From Enoplosus armatus (taxonomy: Eukaryota > Chordata > Actinopteri > Centrarchiformes > Enoplosidae), in contig NC_092193.1 in the NCBI RefSeq assembly GCF_043641665.1, positions 20,672,784-20,736,783 on the forward strand: 64,000 nt of DNA, read 5' to 3'. Of the stretch, positions 22,001-33,961 are shown one piece after another (within the stretch, counting starts at the first letter, position 1; every line of letters starts with the position of its first letter). The position numbers were made by a program, and so were the translations under genes. The notes under the pieces were generated by a model, which did no database searches, was not told the DNA's origin, and worked only from the letters and a program-made list of their open reading frames with translations.

Positions 22001-25000
22001 GTGAAATACCTCCGTCCTCCTTCCCCTCTCTGTTCTCTCCCGCTGTCTCTGGCTCTGTGTATTCTCTCTCTCTCTGTCTTACTCTCTCTTTCTGCGTGTC
22101 TCCGCCTCTCTCTGCCTCTCTCCCTCTGCGTTGTCCCTTTGTCTGCAGGACGGCAATCACTTGGACAGAGTGCTTGTTTGTGTGTTTATTTATTCCTTTT
22201 CCTGAGGGCAATGACCATCTGTAAATTTGCTGTCCTTTGACTCTGCAAGAGAATATTAGCGCGCCATTTTTCTTTCAAAATAATATATTTTACCTTTTTG
22301 TCATTTCCCCTTCGCCATAGGTGTGTTTGACAACTGTTCCCATTCGCTGAGCGAGAAGGGCTGGTCGGTAGGCATCCGCACTGCGGAACCTGGCAGCGCC
22401 AAAGATGCGCGGTTCTACTTCACGCTTCGCACAGACCGAGCCCTGAAATCCACCACTGTCTATAGCCACCAGCGGTACCGAGCCAATGCCTGGACTCACC
22501 TGATGGCCACTTACAATGGCCACAACATGACCCTGTATGTTGATGGAGCTAAGGTGTGTGGTGTCAGTGCATGGTGGAACTTTGGTTCACGGTTTGGTAA
22601 TTTACCTCTTCACTTTCTACTTGTTGATCACTGAAATACAGTGATAGTACTCTGACAAAACAATCCCAGCTCAAGGTCCACCTGCTAGCTTTTGCTAGCT
22701 AGTTAGGGTTGACTGTTCCAATCAGCCAATCAGAGCATTCGGGGGGAATAGAGTGAATATGTAATATGCCTTCATTTTCTTGACAACCAGATGGAGAGCT
22801 TCCCAAGGGACATTGGCCCGGCAATGTCACTTGACAATTAGACGTGTCTTTTTTGAAAAGTCTAGACCATCAGTCATTTATTATGTTCATAACATCCTGA
22901 AATGGAAAGACATTTGTTTCTGCCCCTGCTCTCTTCTTGGACGCCGTTTCTCCCTTGCTTTTCCTCTCAGGTGGGAGAGAGCAGTCTCCAGTCGGGGAAT
23001 CTCTACAGCCCCTTCATGAAGACGTGCAGGACCCTCTTCCTCGGCAGAAACCAGTCAGATCAAGGACACAGCTTCAGGGGCCACGTAGGGGGTGTGGTCT
23101 TGTGGGCCAACGCCCGCTCTCATAAGGACCTGCTGAAGCGGCCACTTCAAATTGACAAAAGCGAGCCACTCTTGGCGATGTGGGCCGACTTCACTAATGT
23201 AACCGACTACATTTAATTTCTACAGTTTCAGGAGTTCAGTCTTCATCGTATCATATTAAGTGTTACTTATCAGCATTGCTTATTTAATTGTTTTATACTG
23301 AAATTGGATTGGAAAAAAGTATTAAAGTTGATTTTGCTTCTAACTTTGAGGTGGAACAACTATGGACTCCATACAAAGTTGGCCTCCATCCGACCATCAT
23401 CACCACTCCTGTCCCTGAACAAGAACTTGTGTCCTCGTTCCTGCCGCCACCTTGCGGCCTGACTCCCTGTGACAACACCGACATCATCTTTGGCTACAAC
23501 AACGACTGGCATCTCCGTGCCCCCAAGCGAGTTCGCTACCGGGTCGTCAACCTCTCCAACGACGACGGTGGGGACCCCACCGTGTCGCAAGCCCAGATCC
23601 AGCTCCAGCACCGGGCTCTAATTGAGGCCTTTCGCCCTTACAACATCACCTTGGATCTGAGCGTGCACACCGTCAAAAACTCCAGCCTCCAACAGCGGTT
23701 CATCCTGAGCAACTGTCGAATTGGGAAGATTGGGAACCGCCAGTGCGACCCCGAGTGTGACCACCCAAGGACGGGCCACGATGGGGGGGACTGCCTTAGA
23801 CTGGGGCCCTGCTACAACTGGAAGAGACAGGATGGAGTTTGTAACATGGAGTGCAACAGTATACACTTTGACTACGATGATGGAGACTGCTGTGACCCGG
23901 AGGTCACCGACGTCCTCAAGACCTGCTTCGATCCCGAGTCCCCTGACAGGTGAGGTTGACAGACAAAAGTCATGTCGAGTTTTTCTGTCTGGCTGGACTG
24001 CAAGTAAAGCAGGGGCCAGCCCTGTGTGAATGAATAAAGCGTACTCACTTATATTTAAAGAACTGCAGTCATCAAAGGTGGAATTAAAATAGCAATGATC
24101 ATCTTTGTTCATGAATGAAAAAGACACATTAGTTGACAAAAAGGGACTCAGGGTCTTATTATTTCAGTAAATTGTTTTCAGGAGGAGGTTGTTGCTAGTC
24201 ACAAACATTTTATTGAATATGTATAGTGGATAGGCTATATATCAAAGTATGTTAAGATGAGGGAGGAAAATGTAAAAGTTGCATAGTTGGAGAGACACAG
24301 TAGCGAAAAGCACCAGGGGGATAAATATTTCAGCCATTGAGGACAACATGTTTTTCCAGACGCAAGAAGTCTCTGAGCATAAATGGCCACTAATAAGACT
24401 GTTTCTCCCCATGAGGTGAATATCTGCCTGAGCACGCTGCAGTGCTTCGGCGGGGCTGCGTTGTTTGCAGCTCAACATGCTCTGTGAACAAATTGGTACT
24501 CTCACTTTCCCCAGTGGTTTTTTAGAGAGAGCTCTGTGAAGCGGGGATGGTGGGTTAAGAGGCCAAAGTACACACTTATTTTTTACTAAACAACTCGAGC
24601 GGCAGCCCGCTGCCTTCCATTTGGTCTGACAGACAGGCTCATGCAGAGTTCCAAATAGCTTGCATGAAGCCTCGCCATGAAGTCGACAGCCCAGGTTCTT
24701 AAAGACCTGATCCCTAATCCAAATTGTAACCACAAGCTTTACACTGGGCCGCTGGGAAACAGAACATGGGAACTGCAGCTATTTTTTTTAAAACGACAGT
24801 CTGGAGTGTGACAGCTCAACACAGGGATGTATTAATTAAACCAGAAGAATAGATATTTTTCCCAGTTATATTTTGGTCAAATGGACCTCTCTTTACCAGT
24901 TTACAAGATTTGTTATGACAACTCCTCATGCCAAATCCCAACCTTGTAACTAAAGCGAAGATACAAAGTTGAAATGTCCATCGTCCTATCTCTTACTCAA

Positions 25001-25725
25001 TTGGTGTATATAATAATGTACTGTATATCTGTATAATTTAACACCTATTCAGATTAAAAGCCATCTAAACAATAAACTGCACTACATATTTATGTAATAC
25101 TTTGACAACATAGGCATGGCTTCCTTTGGAATAAAATAGTAAAATAAGTTAACTGTAGTTGAGTTGTAGTTACCTTGTTAACTGCACTATCCCACAGTTG
25201 GTAAAAATAATAAAGTTTTTCATCGCAAATACAATAGATGGTAAATGGTTAATGTTGATGATTCAAAGGAAGAGAACGTCCCATGAACTATGAACTATGG
25301 CTAAAGGACAGATTAAACTCGATGTATCCTCATGTGTTACCATTGGCAGATGGCTAGACAGGAGGAAAATGCCAACTGTTAAATGAATAAATGATCAAAC
25401 ACCAACACAAGCTTATTGATATTTTTGTTCGGACCAATTAGGAACAATGTCAGACCGGTTCTTGGTACCCATCCCTCCTGTCCATGTTACAATTTCAAAT
25501 ATATATATATACAGTGCTTAACAAATGTATTAGACCACCACCCAGTGTAAGGTGTTTGCCACCGCTGCCCTAAATGAACAGTATTGCTGATGACCAAAAT
25601 ATTTGATGTCTCTGTAATGGTTAATCCACCAGTATGTGCAAGCCAATTTTTAGTTTTGACAGATTTCTAAAATATTTGTGTTTTCTCATTTTTATGACAG
25701 GTGGTCTAATAAATTTGTTAAGCAC

Positions 25726-25791
<66 letters not shown>

Positions 25792-28700
25792 TGACCATTG
25801 GGTTATGTGATACAATAAATATAATAATAAAATAAATCAAATTTGGCTACCTTGTTTGCTGCATTGGGGGGGTTGTGATGCTACATGTAGCAACGTTACT
25901 GATTAACATTTTCCAGAGTTTGCCGCTTCTTCACTTTCCTTACCAAAAGCATAAAGGATGCCCTTGAGCGAGGCTAACATCCAACTGTGTCAGTGGCCAC
26001 GAGAGGCCGAACGGAATTGGACGGCTCCAAATGGCCAACAGTGGGCTAGACTGTACTGTGCAGATCCCAGGTGTGAATATGTGCCGCTGTGTGAATGTGA
26101 AACAGGCTGTTGCTGGAAAAGAGGTTGACTCTCCCTGGAAGACACAGGTTAAAGTAAGCAATGTGGCCTCATTGCTTGGCCATATGCAGGAGGTTCTTCA
26201 AGTGTGTCATAAGTAAATGTTAATTTATGTTGTGCTGTCATGAGCTTGGTGGGACAGACACCGCGAGGCAGACAGGAAAAAATTTGGTTTGGTAGTTGTT
26301 ATGGTCAGATGTTCCCTCCTCTCAGCCTGAGCTCTCTACCCTGCAGAGAGGAGATGGACACTAATGAAAAAAGTTGGACAGCAGACAGCACTCTGCTCTG
26401 TTGTTTTGCACAAACAGGGGTCTGGTCCTTTGGCCTCAATTATATGAAATGCTCAGTGATTTATGCTGGATTTAATTTGATGGTTATTGCAAAGCATATT
26501 CCAAAGACCGAATGAAAAATATATCCACCACAGTTACCTTTGGGTAATAATTGGAATCCGTTTTAGCGTGATATATGAGAGTGAATTGGAGAGATCAGTG
26601 TAATGTGTCGATGTTGACGTGCGCACGCTTCCATAAATCACGGCTCTGGATTTGATCTGGTTTTGTGCGGAACTGTTTTTGCACGAGAGACTGTCGTAAA
26701 TCTCGGCTGTTCACATTTTGAAAGCAAAAGTCAGAAGTCGCAGCGTGTGTGCACTTGTACGCGGTGATGTAACTCCTGTCTGGAAGCCCCTGACCCCCCT
26801 CTAAAAACAGCGCGAGCAGCCAATACACAGGAGACCAGAGTGTCGTAAAAACCTGGGCCCAGCGGACCAACAGTAGTGTAGGCCTCCTGGAAAGGTGACC
26901 AGCTTGTCGAAAACGCTTACGTGCGAGTGCTTCGACACGCCTGCATGCATGTGTGTCCCTGGATCCCGACCTGCAACTTTTTCAGGAGTAGAGAGAATTA
27001 ATGTGAGGATGACATTTCGCTGGCATTTGTGGACCACTGAGGCATTTTTATGTTTGGGATCTGGGTTTTTGATATCTGCCCTCCCCCTCCTCTCTGAGCT
27101 CTTGGCCAGGTAGTCCGATTGTGGGACCCTATATGTGTGCAGCTGCTGCTGGCCGGTGCAGGACCAGAGGTTTTTTTGAAGCCAGCTGCTGTCACGACAC
27201 AAATTTGTTGTCGGGAGCCAGCTGTAGAGCGATGGCCAGGTACACTGCAGATTCTGGCATTACAACAAAGAAAAGGGAGCGGGAAGGGGAAATACGGCGA
27301 GCAAGAGAGAGAGAGAGAGAGAGGCAAGGGTGGAGAGGGAGTGATGGGTGGTGGGGGACATCATGTCCATTTATGCGGAGACACACGTCCAGGATTGGCT
27401 GACATTTTTTTTGGTTAGTAACTCCTAGACGGAGCGAGCTCCAGGCAACTCCCCTGAAAGAACGGTGCAGTTCCAACCTTGTTTGACGCTTTACGTGCAC
27501 GTGAAGCTCAAGTTTTATTCCGGTCAAGTTTTACTGTGGCCATGTTTTATTCACTAATAAAAACTGCAATGTTTCCCAGAACAGTGAGCACAGCTCGACA
27601 TCCGAACGAGATCTTTAATTCACTTCACTGTCTCGCAATTGATCCACTGACCTCTCCTGCCTTATGCTTTCTATGCTGGCGAGCGCGTGGCACGGCATGC
27701 GAGCTTGAGAGGCTGTAATATCACAAGCGGCTTCATAATTCTAACGGGCGACCGCTGATTTTGCCAGCTGAAATGACGAGTTGGTCGAAAGCGTCACCTG
27801 CAGCTGCCTTTTTTAACGTTTCAAGCTGCCTCGCTTTAAAACGAGAGCTCTCCCAAAAAAAAGGGTCTTAAACATGCATTTGATGGCTAACGTCATGTAC
27901 AAGGGTTTCCTAGGGTGGAAGCATCCCCAAAATGCAATAAAGAGCAGGACAGAGCTGCTAAAGTTAGCATAAACGCTGAAAGCATCCAGTATCAGCTGCC
28001 TCACAGTAGGGAAATACTTACACAGTGGGTGAGCTATCGTGAACAAGGCATAAAAAGCAACAAAAAAAAAAAAAAAAGATCTGTAACCTCACAAAATAGT
28101 GCAGTATGAAATGCTCCCTCGGTTTGGAAGTAATGCTAGGTTATGTTACTGATGGTTATGCTGGACGTGCCAATGACTGCATGTCACGTCGGAGCACGTC
28201 ACATTTTTGTTCAGTTTTTTTTTTTTGGTGGTGGTGGAAAAACAAAAGAACATCCACCAAACTCTTTACGTACAGAGTATCACTCGTACTACAGCCCAGT
28301 GCACACTGCTTCAGCTCACTGAGGAAGCCCGAGCTTTCCTGACAGGCGCGCCGAGCCTAGTTATGGTTGCTAAGCTACAATTGGACAATTTGCCGTTTCA
28401 GGGGAGGGGTTTGGCGTTGACCCGGCTGGCACGTGCCTCTCCAAATTTAAAAAAACGCTGTTGCATGCAAACGCGACTACTCGGGGTTAGGTCGTGGCTG
28501 TACTTCGCTCCTGCACTGAAGCGCTCTCAAGCGCCTTTTAATATATTACGTGTGAGCGCTGGTATCTTCGACCAGCACTGCGTTCATCACGGCCTGTGGA
28601 GCAACTGTTTGGATTGCAGATGCTTTGTATGTACTTTCTTCCCACACGGAACATTGTGCACAGGCGAGCGAAGTGCACAGCAAAGTATATAATACGTTAA

Positions 28701-30784
28701 ACCGTTTGACTGCCGTTGGTGTGATATTTTTGCAGCCTGTCTTCTGATTCTGACTGAGGGTTCAAAGTAACTGACTTGTCAACAATAATATTTAAAGTGG
28801 ACACACATCCACAGTTTTATGCGGTGACGGTGCTTGTGCTGACTCTGCTGCTGATTCACGCAGTGTTTGACTTGCCCACAAATGGTAATTTTGTTAATTC
28901 ATAACCGTGGTTTTCACTTCAATCATGTAGAGCCATTCATTTTATTTTTTTGCCAGGTTGGCCTTAGACTTCCATTGAGGCATCCTCTGAGTCTCAGAAG
29001 TTGAAGAGTCAACTCTTTAGTGGTCAACTTTCTGTCACTTGCAATTGCGCAGCCCGGGGTGATGGATACTGCACGCAGCCTCGGCTGAACTCAGCTTCGG
29101 TAATGCAGTGAGAGCAGGGTTTCCCTGAAGCATCTTAAATCTTAAACCTCATTTAGTCAGGCAAAGCGCCTGAGAAAACACGTTCTTATTTACAGTGCAA
29201 CACATGCACTCAGGGAGGGATTGCATTAGGGGGAGGATTACACACATGCAGGGCTCTTGGCTGCCGAGCAACACCTTTGGACCAATTTAGAGGCGAAGTG
29301 CCTTAATGGTACATTGACAGCAGTGTATGGGAGGATGGGGATTACTGCTTCCTTATTTCATCTTGATTTTTCCCAGCTGAGATCTTACAGTCACTAACTC
29401 ACCTGTCTATCCTCCAGGCTCTTGGAACAATATGAGCAGCACTGAGCCAAAGCTGAAGAGTATTTTTAATGAGCAATTAAATAAATGATATTTCTGACGT
29501 AAAAAAAAAAAAAAAAAAAAAAAACGGCACTCTTAAACCTTTTAAGATTGAAGCATGGTTAAGTAATATTAATAAATTTAGCCCTACAGCTGAGCTTAAT
29601 CAAAAGCATAAACCTTAACTTCTTTTTAAGAAACCAACATAAAACAAATCATCCAAATACACTTGAAGTGACTTAGGTAAAGATTAAAGCATGGCTTAGT
29701 AATTTTAACAAAGTTAGCCCCACAGCTGAACTTGATCAATCACATAAAACCTTAACTCCCTGCTCGAGAAATACAACATGAAACAATAATCCATTACGTT
29801 ATAATCATAAAAAAGCACTTAAATCCAAAGCTTTGCCTGCGCGAGAAGAAAAAAGCAAACAGGACAAAACTATGTATGATTCATACATTTAACACAATGT
29901 ATTTCTGTAAATATGAACTGACGTGACCCAGCGCCATGTACCGGTGCAGCAGATGCAAAGAACTGCATACACGCAGGTGCACACAACAGCCAGATCTCTT
30001 TTTTTTTTTTTTTAGCAGTTCTAATGCTCCAGAAAAACATAGGAGGCTCAACTGTCTGGCATCTGCCAATTCAAGCAGTCTGTGAGACCCCCTACTGCAA
30101 GACTCTCAGACCCGGTAAGGCGGGTGATAGGCGCAAAAAGCTTTCACACGTCAAAGTGCCTCCTGGGTAATTTTATTTAATTCACAGACAGAGAGACAAA
30201 GAAGTGTGCGTGTGTTGGGGGGGGGGGGGGGGGGGGGGGGTACATACAGCTAGCTACATACAGGCAGAGACAGATGTTGATGTACTGAAGCTGAACGGTC
30301 GCCTACTAAAGCGATGCCCCGCACCAAGTTCCTAAATTCACTCTCACAATAGTAGAGCAGAAAGTGTGTCCCACTTGTCTCCCTGTTTAAACGGATGCTC
30401 TTACCTTCATTCTGCGGGGCAGACGTGAAGATTTGATCCCTTTGCATCCAGTAGAGTTTGGCCCAAGATGAGCATGATTAAACAGCATGTGAGGTGCAAC
30501 AAAAGGAACACCAATCACAGTCCAACATGCCCACCCAGTGTCCTGACAAGAGGTCTCGTCAGGCAGCAGAAGTGGAAAGCACCTGTGTGGGTGGACCATG
30601 GCTATGGAGGGCCTTTAACTCACGTGGTAAGAAGAAAGCCGTGGTGAGGGGGAGCTCACTGCGCGGACTGGAGCGTCCGGACCTCGGGTGTCCCGTCTTG
30701 TTTGTGTATTTGGCAGCAGCTGTTTCAGTAATAAGAACTTAGACATTAAAACCTATTAAAACATAAAATGGTGACATTAATGTG

Positions 30785-30820
<36 letters not shown>

Positions 30821-33800
30821 CTTTCTCTTTTTCCGTCTCTTCAGGGCCTATATGAGTGTGAAAGAGCTAAAGGAGGAGCTACACCTGAGCGGCACCGACA
30901 CACTCAACGTCTTCTTTGCCAGCAACTCAGTGCGCGAGGAGCTGGCAGGAGCTGCAACCTGGCCATGGGCGAAGGAGGCTCTCACCCATCAAGGTAAGTT
31001 AAACCTCACCAAACTACTGTGTGTCTGTTATCTATCTTCACACCATTTGCGCAGTTTCTCTTTTCTCTTTTCTCTTCTCTCCGTTTTATTCATCCCCTCC
31101 GCCTCCTCCCGTGCCCTCCACCCTTTGTTGTCTGCTTTCGGCGATGTCCAAACGAGAAAGGGGAGAGCAGTTGGGCCTGGCAGAGATTTTCCCGGCACAT
31201 TGCCTCTTTCCTCTTCCAATCATTAGGATCCTTTCCACTGGAAAAGGCCAATCAACCCAACAACAAAACCAAACAAACAAACGGCAGTGTGGGCTCTGCA
31301 CCATTGTTGCCACCCATGCCCACTTGCCAGCTGCTCTTTATTTATTTATGCCCTTTTTTTTCTTCGTGTGCTGGTACGACGTAGTGAGTGGACTCAAAAG
31401 TAGGAGACACATGGGGCAGATGTTTTTCATCTTTTAAAGAAAAAGCCTCACTGGAAGAATTCACACAAACTGAGCTGCCACCTCGTAGACGCCATGTTTT
31501 CTGAGTTGTCGTTGAGGTGAACTGGAGGTGGTGGCACATGAAAGACAGACTCGATGAGTTTATGGGCATGTTATCTCTCAAAGTGAGGAGAGGAAAACTC
31601 TTGATTGGTCTCAAGCATCTCAATTTCCGTTGCAACGCGACGATGGAAAGTTACAACAAACGCCGGTGATCCGTCCAGCCTGTCCAGCATCTTTAAGATG
31701 TGGTGGGGCACAGAATGTTCGTCCCATCGGTGTATGATCTGGATCCTGGGATTATCAGCAGAAACTTCTTGATTGTATTGTAAATTGTAAAACCCTGTAG
31801 CATTTTCTAGCAGCTTGGCGAATCCCTGCATCAAAAAGTCCGGCTGTTTAGATGGCAAATTCACGACCCTGTTAAGTATACATAGTAAAGTGGATACTGA
31901 GAATGTTTAAGTTAAAGAAATAGCACATTCATCAATGAATGCTTTGTCTTGTTTATTTACCCTTCACAAACTATTACTATTACTATGACAATTTACTGAT
32001 TGGTACTAATATCAGTAATTTTCCGGTATGTTTTTTTCTTTTCTTTAGTTCATATAATTATGAATTTAATACTCATTCATTTTTTTGAAACAAGCAGTTT
32101 TGTTCACATTTTAATGTCACTTTGAGCTCTGCTAACTTCGGCTGGGCATTTGTTATGTATAAATTTAATAGACTAAATTGAAAGAATTGAGTAATTCAAA
32201 ACATAACCGGTTGATTCAATGAAAATAATTGTAAGCTGGTGCCTTATAGGCAAAACACGGGGGAAGTTTTATGTCCACAATACACACATTAAATGAGCTC
32301 GCACAAATTTTTTTCAGCTGTCTTCCGAAGACGCTTATGTGTAAAACATTAGCATGAAGTTACGACAGAAAGCCCACTCAGCATAACCAAAGAAAAACAA
32401 CTGCACTGTTGAACAAAAGAAGAGTTCATATTTGCACCAGCATTGAGCGGATGGACAAGAATAAGTCACCACTGATTTTGAAAACTGGATGCAAAGATGC
32501 GTCTTTATATTTAACAGACCATGTCCTCTATTTCTGTTTTTAAATGTCATTTCTATGCAGATGTCAACATTTAAAACTTTGACTTCTTTGATGGAATAAT
32601 CGAAATTAGACTTTTCACTGGTTTTGCTCTCTTGTTTAAAGCTGCCGTAGCTTTTCTTCTAAAAAGCTGTAGTTCCATTTTTGGGGTCATAGCATGCCTT
32701 GTTGTTTGATGCACGGGCTTGAGATAGCTATTAGTTAATTTGGGAACTATACTTTGATGCTACCAGTTATGTCGTCAGATGACGCGTAGATGTTATCGTC
32801 TTTGAATGAAACTAGTTCTGAATTTAGTTCTCTACCGAATGTCTCCCACATGACATTTATTTCAGTTGCTCCGCATCTGTCCCTGTTTAAAAACAAGTTA
32901 GTGGATGACAAGTCATCTCCGGAGGCCCTGTTGTTATGTGTCTTCGCATTTAATGTCTTCATTGTTCAATGTCTTCACCACTGAACACACTGTTTCTAAT
33001 TAGAAAACCAATAACTGTCATGTCTGTTCTTGATTCTGCGATTATCAGCATGCTGCAGAGGACCTGTATCTCCACTTGAAGGCCATTCTTGGCGGGATTC
33101 ACCTTAGCCCCCAAACCAAAGCTGATTTTAAAATTGCTATCTTTGGAATGCTGTGTTGATGATTTGTTTTTTTATTTAGTGTTTAATTTAGTATTTAAAT
33201 TTGTGTTGTTGTTTTTTTTTTATATATAGTACAAAATGTTTTTTTTTTATCCACATACAAATCTGCATTAAAATACCAACAGACCAACATTAGCAAAACT
33301 GCATTCTCCTGCGCGGTTAAGAAACCATTTTCAAAAAAAATCTTGCATCCAGATCCACTGACTATCCATTGATCCATTGACTAACTTGCTGCCACATTTC
33401 ATTGAGATCTGTAAACATATTTTGAGAACACAACCTCCTTACTACTCGGTCAGACTTAATTGTGCACTTCAGAGCAGGGTCATTATCATCAGTATCAGAA
33501 AAAGTAATGTAATGTGTTTATGGAAACATGAAGATGGAATTTTTTTCCTTCCATTCAGCCCTTCCATTTGAAAATGTACAAAGAAAGCCACTTTTCCACG
33601 TTTTATGAACCGTTCATGATCAGATGGGAGGCCTGATTTTCCTTCTGTTCTCTCATTGTGATCCGTCTGAATCCAGCCTGCCTACCATTTATGCTGTGTT
33701 AACCGTGGCTCACCCGCATGTCATAACTCAGCTCTTTATACGATGGAATTAAATGACATCATGCCTTCAAAGTAATACACTCTGAACATTCGGCTGTATC

Positions 33801-33891
33801 TTAAATGCAGACTCATGCAACCTAGTAGTTATTTAGTGGTATCAGTAACTGTAAATTGAACAAGACAAAGTTTTTATATTATAATTTATAT

Positions 33892-33961
<70 letters not shown>

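Larger units (their letters stand above)
17466..22320. other. PAPPA2 intron 1
   Basis: 4.9 kb. Holds poly-C (17544-17559), a long (GT)n (18508-18610), a hairpin (18804-18864), (TG)n (19051-19086), an ATT/GAT-rich patch (about 19500-19695), one copy of a dispersed repeat (about 20950-21300) and a pyrimidine-rich stretch (22015-22150). The segment 19780-19865 is non-repetitive with several TTAAA-type sites and might be regulatory. No exon recognised. Confidence 0.7.
23950..30844. other. PAPPA2 intron 4 (longest intron in window)
   Basis: 6.9 kb. Holds a MITE (25511-25728) beside a (TA)n tract, a CpG-richer segment (27420-28690) that may be an unclassified transposon remnant, a diverged 136 bp tandem duplication (29544-29793), a poly-G run (30217-30240) and (TA)n (30786-30817). 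No exon recognised. Confidence 0.7.

Noticed and set aside
23360..24139. 173-codon minus-strand frame
   Set aside because: Antisense of PAPPA2 exon 4.
28207..28692. 161-codon plus-strand frame in intron 4
   Set aside because: Composition reflects the CpG-richer segment; no domain seen and no exon borders fitting PAPPA2.
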